From: Pseudomonas pohangensis | GTDB lineage: Bacteria; Pseudomonadota; Gammaproteobacteria; Pseudomonadales; Pseudomonadaceae | DNA length: 64,000 nt | Direction: 5' to 3' | Assembly: GCF_900105995.1 (NCBI RefSeq) | Contig: NZ_LT629785.1 | Span: forward strand, 62,001-126,000 | In this document: piece after piece, positions 10,087 to 19,140 of the stretch | How positions within the stretch are numbered: the first letter of the stretch is position 1 | Layout: each line of letters begins with the position of its first letter | Translations under genes and position numbers: made by a program | Notes under the pieces: model-generated | What the model saw: only the letters and a program-made list of their open reading frames with translations | What the model was told of the DNA's origin: nothing | Database searches by the model: none

Positions 10087-13000
10087 GTAACCAGCCATTA
10101 GGCAAAGCCCAGCGCACCCAACTGGAAAATACGGTCAAAGCCGCCCGCGAAGTGGCAGAGAAGGGTGCTCGCGCTGCGCTGGCCCAGCTGGCTGTGGCGG
10201 AAGGCAAGGCTCCGGATTACCTGACCGACGAGCTCAAAGCCCTGCGCCGCCGCTTGCGTGCCCACGGCCGTGCGCTGGGGGACACGAAAGCCAAGGACGA
10301 TACCCAGGGCGTTCAGCATTTATTGTGGGAAGTCTCCTACGAGCATTGGCACCGCATGTTGTTTGCCCGCTTTCTGGCCGAGAACGGTTTGCTGATGTGG
10401 GAGCCCGGCGCGCCGGTGTCGCTGGACGATTGCCGCGATATGGTAGACAACCACCCGGACATGGCGCTGGGTGCCAAGAGTCATTGGGAGCTTGCAGGTA
10501 AATTGGCTGCGCGCATGTTGCCGCAGGTATTCAAACCCAATCACCCGGTGTTTGAACTGTCCTTCGCCCCCGAGCATCAGCGCGAGCTGGAACGCCTGCT
10601 GGCGGCACTACCGCCTGAAGTGTTCCAGGCCAGCGACAGCCTGGGTTGGGTTTACCAGTTCTGGCAGGCCAAGCGTAAAGACGAGGTCAATGCTTCCGAA
10701 GTAAAGATTGGTGCCGACGAGTTGCCCGCGGTCACCCAGCTCTTCACCGAGCCTTACATGGTGGACTTCCTGCTGCATAACTCGCTAGGCGCGTGGTGGG
10801 TGACGCGCCACCCCGGCCAGACCTGCCCCGTGCCGCTGACCTACCTGCGCACACTGGACGACGGCACGCCCGCCGCCGGCAAGTTCGAAGGCTGGCCCGA
10901 CAGCCTGCAGGACTTCAAGTTGCTCGATCCCTGCTGCGGTTCCGGGCACTTCCTGGTGGCAGCCTTCCTGCTGCTGGTGCCGATGCGCATGGCCGACGAA
11001 GGGCTGAGCGCAATGGACGCCGTGGACGCCGTGCTCACCGATAACCTGCACGGGCTGGAGCTGGACGCACGCTGTGTGGAAATCGCTGTCTTTGCGCTGG
11101 CTTTAGCAGCGTGGCGCTTCCCAAGCGAGAGCGGCGACCCGCTGGGCGTGCGCGCTGAGATGCCTTCACCAAATATTGCCTGTTGCGGCCTGAAGGTGGC
11201 GGCCAGCGCTAAAGACTGGGAAACCCTGGTGCCTGATAGCGTGGCCAATGCCGATTATCTGCGCCAGGAGTTGCGCCTGTTGCACAGCACTTTTGCCCAG
11301 GCACCGCTGCTCGGTAGCTTGCTCGACCCCGCCAAAAGTCTGAAGAACGACTTGGCGACCTCCAGCTTTGACACGCTGAAAGCGCTGTTAGAACGGGCAC
11401 TGTCTACAGAGACACCGGCCACGCTGTGGGGCGCGGGAAACGAGTTGAACGACGACGCCTGGGATTTAGCGCTAACGGCACGTGGCTTGCTCGAAGCGGC
11501 GCGGTTGCTGGATGGCCGCTATCACCTGGTTATCACTAATGTGCCTTACCTGGCGCGTGGCAAACAGCACGACACGCTCAAGACCTACTGTGAAACGCAC
11601 TATCCGGAGGCCAAGAACGACTTGGCTAACGTCTTTCTGGAGCGCTGCCTGGAACTCAGTCACGACCAAGGCACAGGCGTGGTGCAAATCGTCATGCCGC
11701 AGAACTGGCTGTTCCTCGGTAGCTACAAAAAGCAGCGCGAATCGCTGCTCAAGCGCGTGCAGTGGAATCTGCTGGCGCGGCTTGGCGAAGGCGGCTTCGA
11801 CAGCCCTCAGGCAGCGGGAGCGTTCATTATCCTGCTCACCCAGACTCACGCCCTGGCGCCCGAGGATTTTCAGCTGTGTGGCATAGATGCCAGCGCACCC
11901 AAGGCGGCGCAGGAAAAGGCGGTGCTGCTGCGCGAAGGGGAAGTGGTAACGGTCAGCCAGAAGGGGCAGTTGGGAAACCCGGATGCTCGGATTGCTCTTT
12001 CGGATGTTACCGGCGAAGAGCTGCTTTCGGGATACGCAAGTTCCTTTCTCGGGCTTGGTACAGGTGATTTTGAGAGATTCGGACGGGTCTTCTGGGAACT
12101 TGGAGAGGCTTTACCTCAGGGATGGAGCCGCCTCCAATGCTCACCTACGGCTGCTGGCGATTACGAAGGCTTGTCGCATTTGGTTGCATGGGATTTTGAA
12201 GAGATGCGCGTACGAGGCATGGACTCTCTGCAAAGGGATCGCATTCACAACCAAGACCAAAGTGGGCAGCAGGCGTGGGGCAATGCAGGGGTAGCCGTAT
12301 CGCTCATGCGTGACCTGAAGGCTTCATTTTTCTCTGGTCAGAGATATGATAAATCTCTAGCTGTTCTTGTGCCGAAGAAGCGTGAGCAACTCGACGCGGT
12401 TTGGGCATTTTGTTCAGCACCGGAGTTCAATGAGTCGGTCCGCCAAATTGAACAATCAGTAATTGTTGCCAATGGGGCGCTCGTAAAAGTTCCCTTCGAC
12501 CTCGCGCACTGGCAACAAGTCGCCGCTGAACGCTACCCCAACGGCCTTCCTAAGCCGTACTCCGACGACCCGACCCAATGGCTGTTTCACGGCCACCCGC
12601 AGCCCGCCACCGACACGCTGCAAGTAGCAGTTGCCCGCCTAGCAGGCTACCGCTGGCCGGCTGAAACAGATACAGCGATGGAATTGGCAGACGAGGCCCG
12701 TACCTGGATTGCCCGCTGCGACAAGCTGTCTGAGCACACTGATGATGACGGCATCGTTTGTCTGCCTTCGGTGCGGGGCGAGCCTGCCGCACACGACCGT
12801 CTGCTCAAGCTGCTGATTGCCGCCTGGGAAACGGTGCAGTCCGGTAGCTGGAAGCCCGCTGTTCTCGACAAATTGCTGGCCGATGCCGATTGCGCTGGCA
12901 AGGGACTCGACGTTTGGCTGCGAGAAAAGTTCTTTGAGCAGCACGCCAAGCGTTTCCAGCATCGCCCCTTCATCTGGCATGTGTGGGACGGCCTGAAAGA

Positions 13001-13469
13001 CGGCTTTGCTGCGCTGGTGAACTACCACCAGCTTGACGACAAGAACCTGGAGCGCCTTATCCATACCTATCTGGGTGACTGGATTCGCCAGCAGGAGGCC
13101 GGTGTGCGTGATGGCGTCGATGGCGCGCAACCTCGCCTGTCCGCAGCCCAGGATCTCAAGCGCCGCCTGGAACGTATTCTCCAGGGCGAAGCCCCTTACG
13201 ACATCTTCGTGCGTTGGAAACCACTAGCCGAACAACCCATCGGCTGGAACCCCGACCTCAACGACGGCGTGCGCCTGAACATCCGCCCCTTCATGACCGC
13301 CGAGGTGCTGCGCCACAACAAGAAACCCAAGCTAAACATCAAGTGGGACAAAGACCGCGGCAAGGACGTGACAACCGCCCCGTGGTACCCGGTGTTTGAG
13401 GGTGAACGTATTAACGACCATCACTTGACCCTGGCCGAAAAACGCCAGGCCAGGCATTCAAATTCCTGA
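10083..13469 (+). CDS. pglX: BREX adenine-specific DNA methyltransferase PglX
   Basis: A 1128-residue class I SAM-dependent methyltransferase. Motif I is LLDPCCGSGHFL near residue 281. The catalytic motif IV is TNVPYL near residue 485, that is N-V-P-Y in place of the usual N-P-P-Y. PglX methylates adenine in a non-palindromic site on host DNA, marking self, and is required for phage restriction in type 1 BREX. The large C-terminal part presumably holds target recognition. It is coupled to brxC by a 4-bp overlap and intact to the stop. The window gives no evidence of its recognition sequence. Confidence 0.93.
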   Translation: MSNQPLGKAQRTQLENTVKAAREVAEKGARAALAQLAVAEGKAPDYLTDELKALRRRLRAHGRALGDTKAKDDTQGVQHLLWEVSYEHWHRMLFARFLAENGLLMWEPGAPVSLDDCRDMVDNHPDMALGAKSHWELAGKLAARMLPQVFKPNHPVFELSFAPEHQRELERLLAALPPEVFQASDSLGWVYQFWQAKRKDEVNASEVKIGADELPAVTQLFTEPYMVDFLLHNSLGAWWVTRHPGQTCPVPLTYLRTLDDGTPAAGKFEGWPDSLQDFKLLDPCCGSGHFLVAAFLLLVPMRMADEGLSAMDAVDAVLTDNLHGLELDARCVEIAVFALALAAWRFPSESGDPLGVRAEMPSPNIACCGLKVAASAKDWETLVPDSVANADYLRQELRLLHSTFAQAPLLGSLLDPAKSLKNDLATSSFDTLKALLERALSTETPATLWGAGNELNDDAWDLALTARGLLEAARLLDGRYHLVITNVPYLARGKQHDTLKTYCETHYPEAKNDLANVFLERCLELSHDQGTGVVQIVMPQNWLFLGSYKKQRESLLKRVQWNLLARLGEGGFDSPQAAGAFIILLTQTHALAPEDFQLCGIDASAPKAAQEKAVLLREGEVVTVSQKGQLGNPDARIALSDVTGEELLSGYASSFLGLGTGDFERFGRVFWELGEALPQGWSRLQCSPTAAGDYEGLSHLVAWDFEEMRVRGMDSLQRDRIHNQDQSGQQAWGNAGVAVSLMRDLKASFFSGQRYDKSLAVLVPKKREQLDAVWAFCSAPEFNESVRQIEQSVIVANGALVKVPFDLAHWQQVAAERYPNGLPKPYSDDPTQWLFHGHPQPATDTLQVAVARLAGYRWPAETDTAMELADEARTWIARCDKLSEHTDDDGIVCLPSVRGEPAAHDRLLKLLIAAWETVQSGSWKPAVLDKLLADADCAGKGLDVWLREKFFEQHAKRFQHRPFIWHVWDGLKDGFAALVNYHQLDDKNLERLIHTYLGDWIRQQEAGVRDGVDGAQPRLSAAQDLKRRLERILQGEAPYDIFVRWKPLAEQPIGWNPDLNDGVRLNIRPFMTAEVLRHNKKPKLNIKWDKDRGKDVTTAPWYPVFEGERINDHHLTLAEKRQARHSNS

Positions 13470-13485
13470 CAGCGAGGAAGTCCCT

Positions 13486-13713
13486 ATGTTTGAAAGCGTT
13501 ACGCAAAGTGAGTTGCGCTCGCAGATGGAACAGCATCTGTTGATGCTGGAAGAGGTGTTGGGCGGTATGGATATTTTCGTCCGCCGCTTGGAGCTGCGCA
13601 TTACGCGCATTGAAGAGGGGCTTGGCCTGGAACCCGAGGGCATTTGTGCATCTGGCTGGGTGGCCGATCTCCAACGGCTCAAGGCGGACGTTGCCCGGCT
13701 GCGGGGCCAATAG
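13486..13713 (+). CDS. Small predicted coiled-coil protein, unknown
   Basis: A 75-residue acidic protein that I do not recognise. It is nearly all helix, with heptad-like runs (QMEQHLLMLEEVL near the start and LQRLKADVARLRGQ at the end). It has a GAGGAAG ribosome-binding site at the right distance and sits 16 bp after pglX and 24 bp before the next gene, so it looks like a real operon member. By size and shape it could be an adaptor, or an immunity or antitoxin partner for a neighbouring product; nothing in it shows which. Confidence 0.6.
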   Translation: MFESVTQSELRSQMEQHLLMLEEVLGGMDIFVRRLELRITRIEEGLGLEPEGICASGWVADLQRLKADVARLRGQ

Positions 13714-13737
13714 ATTGAAAGCGTCTCTGGGGTACTT

Positions 13738-14718
13738 ATGAGCCGACTGCATGAGCTGAGCATCAGGTACTCCGGTACCGATTCCGAGCCGGATGGTGAA
13801 GCGTTTTATCGGGCCTTTACGCGCTACATAAAAACGAACAGGGAGTCGCTCTTTGACATCGCTTTGACGGCCTCTACTGCGGAGATCTTTCTGGACTCTG
13901 ATAGCAGCGTCATAAACCCACGTTTGCTGGAAGCCATAACCGCGACCAACCCTTCGTTGACGCAAGACAGACTGTTCGGCCTGGACGCCGATGCGCTGCA
14001 GGGTGCGATCAATACCGCTAAAGGCAAATATTTCGAGTACCTGGTTGTTGATCGATTGAATGCGGGCGAACAGGTTGGGCCTGTGGTGCTTCCTGATGGT
14101 TATCACGCGGAACTGGCTCAATCGATGACCCAGCCAGGGTGGGATCTTCGCATTGTAGATAGTGACGGTATCGCGGCCGAATTTTTACAACTCAAGGCCA
14201 CCGACAGCATTGGATACATTCAGCAAGCGTTGTCGCGCTATCCCGACATACAAATCCTGGCTACCGAGGAAGTGGGTAGTAGCGGTTTGGTTCTGGACAG
14301 CGGTATAGCCGAGGCGGATTTGCGCGAGCAGGTAGCCGGGGCGGTCGATCAGTTGGATGAGTCGGTACTCGAGCAGTTTCTCGACTATTTCAGCCCTTTG
14401 CTGCCTCTGGTAGCGATTGCCAGTTGGGAAGGCTACAAGATCTCGCTGGGGCAGCAGTCACTTGATGAGTTCAAGTTGGCTATTGCCCGGCGTGGACAGC
14501 GGATCGTGGCTACAAATTTTGTGGGTGCTGCTGTTTACGCATTGGACGGTGGCGTTCTGACAGTACCGGCAGCGATTATGGGTGGTTTGATCTTTGATCG
14601 AACGATCAACCAGACCGCAATCATGGCTTCGTATAAGCAACATGCAGATCGCATGCTGGCCTTTAGGCTAGACCAACAAGGTCGGGAAATTTCGTCGGAG
14701 GCAGCATGGGGGTTCTAA
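13738..14718 (+). CDS. PD-(D/E)XK-like nuclease candidate with C-terminal hydrophobic segment
   Basis: A 326-residue protein of unrecognised family. The middle contains the pattern expected of a restriction-endonuclease-like fold: KGKYFEYLVVDRLN near residue 95, then PGWDLRIVDSD near 133, then AEFLQLKAT near 146, giving E...D...QxK. The C-terminal part has a Gly/Ala-rich hydrophobic stretch near 260-290 (VGAAVYALDGG, VPAAIMGGLIF) that could be a membrane helix pair. It overlaps the next gene by 13 bp, so the two are probably made together. Nuclease assignment is motif-based inference; a structural or scaffold role remains possible. Confidence 0.55.
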   Translation: MSRLHELSIRYSGTDSEPDGEAFYRAFTRYIKTNRESLFDIALTASTAEIFLDSDSSVINPRLLEAITATNPSLTQDRLFGLDADALQGAINTAKGKYFEYLVVDRLNAGEQVGPVVLPDGYHAELAQSMTQPGWDLRIVDSDGIAAEFLQLKATDSIGYIQQALSRYPDIQILATEEVGSSGLVLDSGIAEADLREQVAGAVDQLDESVLEQFLDYFSPLLPLVAIASWEGYKISLGQQSLDEFKLAIARRGQRIVATNFVGAAVYALDGGVLTVPAAIMGGLIFDRTINQTAIMASYKQHADRMLAFRLDQQGREISSEAAWGF

Positions 14719-15641
14719 GTTGGCTGGCTAATGGATTGAGCACCATTATTGGTGCTGTGATTGAAACGACTGTTGAAGTGATAGGCGCGATACGTGACGG
14801 CCTTGATTCGTTTCGGCAACGCGGTGGTTCTGTGGGTTCGGCCATGGAAAAGGAAGTAGTCACACGCAAGGAGCGATTGCGAGAGGTAAATGACGAAATC
14901 CTCCATCTGCGCAACAAGAATATGAGTCGGGGCAGCCTGAATGACGAGGATCGTCGTCGCTGGAATGGCCTGCGTGAAGAGCGTGACCACCTGCTGGTTG
15001 AGTCTGCTCAGGCTAAAGAGGTAAAGGTTGCTGAGACGATCCTCGCCAACGAGGACAACATCGAGAAAGTTTTGATTGATCGGGAGACGACCCACAAGCT
15101 GCAGTACAACGCCTTTGTCGACACACTGGGCAAAAACTGCCCCAAGTGTAAGCGGTCAATGAAATTACAGTGGCGGCGAGACCTCAAGGTTCCCGACCCC
15201 CATGATTTCTTTTGGGGCTGCACCGGCTGGTATATATCCGTTGGGGATCATAAAGCCTGCACGTGGACGGAACCTCTGCGGTCGGAAGACTTTGCTTTGA
15301 TGACGGACGTCTCGGCTCCTGAATTTTCGCTGACCTCGGATGAGTTTGGAATCATCCTTTCTGACCCTTTTACCCAAGGGATTATTGATACCCGCCTAAA
15401 GGATTTACAGAGTGATCTGGGTAGCCAACGAAAGGGTGTAGAACTTGTAACTTGCCCAGAGCATGGAGAGCACATGGTTTTGCGGCGCAAGACTAACCCT
15501 ACGGGATTATTGGATGCCTATTTTCTGGCGTGCCCCTATTGGAAGCCGAATAACCAAGGCTGTGCCTATTTTGAAAAGCTGAAAAGTGCCCCTCAGTTGG
15601 CTGCATTGCTCAAGTCTGAAACTGGTCGAGGTGTTCTCTGA
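14706..15641 (+). CDS. Double zinc-ribbon protein with helical N-terminus, unknown
   Basis: A 311-residue protein. The first 30 residues are a hydrophobic or amphipathic helix (LANGLSTIIGAVIETTVEVIGAI), followed by a charged coiled-coil-like region to about 130. Two Cys clusters follow: CPKCKR near 145 with a partner C...C about 25 residues later, and CPEH near 249 with partner Cys residues near the end. These look like topoisomerase-type (C4) zinc ribbons. Start ATG 14706 has GGAGG five bases upstream. It overlaps the nuclease-like gene before it, and its stop overlaps the next start in TGATG. DNA or RNA binding is a reasonable inference; no activity can be named. Confidence 0.55.
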   Translation: MGVLSWLANGLSTIIGAVIETTVEVIGAIRDGLDSFRQRGGSVGSAMEKEVVTRKERLREVNDEILHLRNKNMSRGSLNDEDRRRWNGLREERDHLLVESAQAKEVKVAETILANEDNIEKVLIDRETTHKLQYNAFVDTLGKNCPKCKRSMKLQWRRDLKVPDPHDFFWGCTGWYISVGDHKACTWTEPLRSEDFALMTDVSAPEFSLTSDEFGIILSDPFTQGIIDTRLKDLQSDLGSQRKGVELVTCPEHGEHMVLRRKTNPTGLLDAYFLACPYWKPNNQGCAYFEKLKSAPQLAALLKSETGRGVL

Positions 15642-17740
15642 TGGCTTCTCGAGATCAGGCAAGGGCGTATTTGCAGCAGGCGATGGGCAACACCAGCATT
15701 GATTTCCGTGACGGCCAGTGGGAAGCCATTGACCATATTGTGAATCGACACGGCAAGGTGCTTTGCGTCCAGCGCACTGGCTGGGGCAAGAGCATGGTGT
15801 ATTTCGTTGCATCCAAACTCCTGCGCGCCGGCGGGGGTGGCGTCACACTGATCATTTCGCCGCTGCTGGCCTTGATGCGAAACCAGATTGAGGCGGCCGA
15901 GCGCCTGGGTTTGCGGGCGCTGACGGTCAACTCGACCAACAGGGATGACTGGGATAGGGTGCGCAATGAACTGTTGGCTAATCGCGTTGACCTGCTGCTG
16001 ATTTCTCCAGAACGCTTGGCTAACGACGAGTTTGTCGGTGGCACACTGCAACCCATCGCCTCACGTATTGGCTTATTGGTAATTGACGAAGCGCACTGCA
16101 TTTCTGACTGGGGTCATGATTTCCGTCCGGACTATCGTCGCATTGGACAGATTCTGACGCGTTTACCAGAAAACATTGCGGTGCTAGCCACTACGGCAAC
16201 TGCCAATCTCCGCGTTGAGAAGGATGTTTCTGCACAACTGGGTGGCCTCGTGGCTGTTCAGCGAGGGCCGCTGATACGAGCAAGTCTCGCCCTTCAGAGC
16301 ATGCGCCTGCCAGGGCCTGCCGAGCGACTGGCCTGGTTGGCCGGCCAGATTCCGCATCTGGAAGGTAGCGGCATCATCTATACGTTAACCACACGTGATG
16401 CCGACCGGGTGGCGCACTGGCTGCGCATGAATCGAATAGATGCTCACTCCTACCATGCCGGGATCTCGGATGAGGAGCGGCAAGCCCTTGAACAGGCACT
16501 GCTGAGTAATCAGATCAAGTGCCTCGTGGCCACCAGCGCCCTGGGCATGGGCTACGACAAGCCGGATTTGTACTTTGTCATTCACTACCAAACCCCGGGC
16601 AACGTAGTGGCCTATTACCAGCAGGTAGGCCGAGCGGGACGGGCTATACCTGTCGCCTATGGTGTGCTGCTGTCCGGGGAAGAGGAAGATGACATTAACG
16701 AATATTTTCGTGACTCAGCGTTCCCCCCGGAGTCGCAGGTGCAAAGCATTCTGGGTGCATTGGAAGACGCCGATGCTGGTTTGAAGGTCCGTGCTCTTGA
16801 ACAGGCGATTAACCTTCGGCAGTCGCAAATTGAGAAAGTGTTGAAGTTGTTGGTGGTTGAACCCCTGTCACCGGTGCTGAAAATCGATAGTACTTGGTAC
16901 CGTACTTCAAACCCCTATCAACTCGATCATCGGCGTATTGCTCATCTCACCCATCAGCGTGAGGAGGAGTGGGCGCAGATGCAGCGCTACCTCGCAAACG
17001 AAAGCTGCTTGATGCAGTTTCTAGCCGAAGCGTTGGATGACCCGGAGGCGCGGCCCTGCGGTCGGTGTGCAGTATGCTTGGGGCGTCCGGTACTGCCCGT
17101 GGAGATTGATCGGACTTTATTGATACGTGCACAGCAATACGTCAAGCATAGCGAAACGCGCTTGGAATTGAAAAAGCAGTGGGACATCGGTGCCTTACGG
17201 CAGTATCAAGCAAGGTTTGGTTGGCAGGGGTCGAATATTCCCCAGCACTTGCGCGGCGAGGAGGGGCGGATACTGTCCCGTTGGGCTGAGCCGGTTTGGG
17301 GCGAACTGGTTGCCGATGGCAAGTCGATGGGGTATTTCGATCAGGAACTTGTTGATGCCTCTGTAGAGCTTATCCAGCAACGCTGGCCGGAAGCATCAGC
17401 TGCCCGCTGGGTTACCTGCATTCCCTCCAAGCGTAATCCTAGGTTAGTAGCAGACTTTGCAGCTCGATTGGCTGAGGCATTGGGCATTCCTTTTCGACCA
17501 GTCATTGAGAAAGTCATTGAAACTGAACCTCAAAAGTTCATGGAAAATCGCTTCCATCAGTGCCACAACCTGGACGGCGCATTTGCCATTCAGAGCGCTG
17601 AGGACCTTAGTGCACCTGTCTTGTTGATTGATGATGTAGTCGATTCAGCCTGGACTTTAACCTTGGCGACGGCCTTACTGCGGCAGGCGGGTACAGCCGC
17701 AGTTTTCCCATTTGCGCTGGCGACTACGGCCACGAAGTAA
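15641..17740 (+). CDS. RecQ-type helicase fused to a phosphoribosyltransferase-like domain
   Basis: A 699-residue protein. Residues 1 to about 350 are a RecQ SF2 helicase: an altered Walker A (RTGWGKS, normally TGGGKS) near 45, SPLLALMRNQ, DEAHCISDWGHDFRPDY near 148, TATA, and QVGRAGR. A RecQ zinc site follows near 456-478 (C...CGRCAVC). The C-terminal 150 residues are phosphoribosyltransferase-like, with TCIPSKRNP near 588 and the PRPP-loop signature VLLIDDVVDSAWTLT near 660. The DprA-like gene follows after 10 bp. A PRTase protein paired with DprA is the composition described for ShosTA defence; here the PRTase is part of a helicase. The function in this locus is inferred. Confidence 0.82.
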   Translation: MASRDQARAYLQQAMGNTSIDFRDGQWEAIDHIVNRHGKVLCVQRTGWGKSMVYFVASKLLRAGGGGVTLIISPLLALMRNQIEAAERLGLRALTVNSTNRDDWDRVRNELLANRVDLLLISPERLANDEFVGGTLQPIASRIGLLVIDEAHCISDWGHDFRPDYRRIGQILTRLPENIAVLATTATANLRVEKDVSAQLGGLVAVQRGPLIRASLALQSMRLPGPAERLAWLAGQIPHLEGSGIIYTLTTRDADRVAHWLRMNRIDAHSYHAGISDEERQALEQALLSNQIKCLVATSALGMGYDKPDLYFVIHYQTPGNVVAYYQQVGRAGRAIPVAYGVLLSGEEEDDINEYFRDSAFPPESQVQSILGALEDADAGLKVRALEQAINLRQSQIEKVLKLLVVEPLSPVLKIDSTWYRTSNPYQLDHRRIAHLTHQREEEWAQMQRYLANESCLMQFLAEALDDPEARPCGRCAVCLGRPVLPVEIDRTLLIRAQQYVKHSETRLELKKQWDIGALRQYQARFGWQGSNIPQHLRGEEGRILSRWAEPVWGELVADGKSMGYFDQELVDASVELIQQRWPEASAARWVTCIPSKRNPRLVADFAARLAEALGIPFRPVIEKVIETEPQKFMENRFHQCHNLDGAFAIQSAEDLSAPVLLIDDVVDSAWTLTLATALLRQAGTAAVFPFALATTATK

Positions 17741-17750
17741 AGAGAATCAT

Positions 17751-19127
17751 ATGAGCCACCAGGCATTGAGTGCGGATACTGAAGTTGTTCTTTTGTTATG
17801 TGGGCGTTTTGGCGGGGAGTCGCAAGAGTCTTTCCAACCGCTTGCGCCCGGCGAATACAGCAAGCTGGCCGTCTGGCTTAACTCCCGTGGATTGCGTCCT
17901 GCAGACATGTTGACAGGCGTCGGGCGTGACCAATTGAAGGATCTTCACGAGCCCAAGCTTGAACAAGCTCGTATCGAGTTTCTTCTGCAGCGCGGCACTG
18001 CCATGGCCTTGGCTCTGGAGCGCTGGAGTCGGGGTGGTTTGTGGGTGATCTCACGAGGCGATCAGGATTATCCGACCCGCTTGAGACGTCACCTGAAGCA
18101 AGCAGCCCCGCCACTCCTGTATGGGGCGGGGCATAAGAGTCTGCTGGATAGCGGGGGCCTGGCCATTATTGGCTCGCGTGATGCCAGCCATGCAGCGCTT
18201 GAGTTTACCCGTGACATTGCAGCCAAGTGTGTTCGAGAGGGTATGGCTGTTATTTCCGGTGGTGCTCGCGGCGTTGACTCTGCTGCGATGCAGGGTGCAA
18301 CTGAGGCGGATGGCGTCACCATAGGGGTGTTGGCTAGCGATTTGTTGAAGTTGAGTCTCAATAAACAAAATCGCACGGGGCTCCAGAGTGGACGTCTAGT
18401 GCTGCTGTCTCCGTTCTACCCCGAGGCTAGCTTCAATAAAGGAAATGCCATGGGCCGCAATAGGTATATCTATGCGCTGTCGGATCAGGCGTTGGTAATC
18501 GATACGGCGCTTGCCAGCGGAGGTACCTGGGCCGGTGCAATAGAAAATCTGAAGCAGAACTGGGTTCCGCTTTATGTCAGGACCCCAGGCGAGGGCCCGG
18601 GTAATGCTGCGCTTGCGAAGAAAGGCGCGATTCCTTTCGAGATATCACCGAGTGATAGCGAGAGCCTCACAGACTTTTTTGCTCGGAATCCCCTTTATTC
18701 TAAAGAGTTAGCTGATCTCGGAGATGTGCAGCAGTCATTGCTGAGCTCCATCAATGAAGCCGCGATGGAAGACAGCGCGGCTACCCCGATCAAAGCTGAA
18801 GAGGCTCCAGTCATATGTAAAGAGCTGGAGCCTACTGCCGAATTACCAGAGCCAGAAAGCGAAAAGGAAATCCCGTCCTCTGTCGGGGCTCAGGAAGGGT
18901 CAGTGATTCATGATCCGTCACAGGACATGTTCGAATATTTCCTCGGAAGGTTGAGCCAGCTATTTGTAGAAGAGAGCTTTACCGAGGAGGATATTTCCGC
19001 ACAGCTGGGCCTCGAAAAATCTCAAGCAAAAGCCTGGCTTAACAAAGCCGCAGACGCCGGGCGAATTCTCAAGCAGAAGAAGCCGGTGCGTTACTCATTA
19101 ATGCGTCAGGCTTCGTTGCTTGATTGA
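17751..19127 (+). CDS. DprA-like Rossmann-fold protein (ShosA-like)
   Basis: A 458-residue protein with the DprA Rossmann core. AIIGSRDAS starts near 138, then GGARGVDSAAMQGA, then SPFYPEASFNKGNAMGRNRYI, and VIDTALASGGTW. An acidic linker near 345-385 leads to a C-terminal winged-helix-like segment (EDISAQLGLEKSQAKAWLNKAADAG). DprA normally loads RecA on single-stranded DNA during transformation, but DprA-family proteins also occur as partners in defence systems. Because it directly follows the RecQ-PRTase gene inside BREX, a defence role is more likely than natural transformation. The start at 17751 avoids overlap with the preceding gene; its ribosome-binding site is weak (AGAG). Confidence 0.85.
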   Translation: MSHQALSADTEVVLLLCGRFGGESQESFQPLAPGEYSKLAVWLNSRGLRPADMLTGVGRDQLKDLHEPKLEQARIEFLLQRGTAMALALERWSRGGLWVISRGDQDYPTRLRRHLKQAAPPLLYGAGHKSLLDSGGLAIIGSRDASHAALEFTRDIAAKCVREGMAVISGGARGVDSAAMQGATEADGVTIGVLASDLLKLSLNKQNRTGLQSGRLVLLSPFYPEASFNKGNAMGRNRYIYALSDQALVIDTALASGGTWAGAIENLKQNWVPLYVRTPGEGPGNAALAKKGAIPFEISPSDSESLTDFFARNPLYSKELADLGDVQQSLLSSINEAAMEDSAATPIKAEEAPVICKELEPTAELPEPESEKEIPSSVGAQEGSVIHDPSQDMFEYFLGRLSQLFVEESFTEEDISAQLGLEKSQAKAWLNKAADAGRILKQKKPVRYSLMRQASLLD

Positions 19128-19140
19128 GGGTGGGAATTAC

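Noticed and set aside
15641..17740. Housekeeping recQ
   Set aside because: The altered Walker A, the PRTase tail and the operon position argue for a specialised protein.
17751..19127. Host competence gene dprA
   Set aside because: It lies inside the BREX operon, is partnered with a PRTase-bearing helicase and has an unusual acidic linker; a defence-type DprA is more likely than the housekeeping copy.
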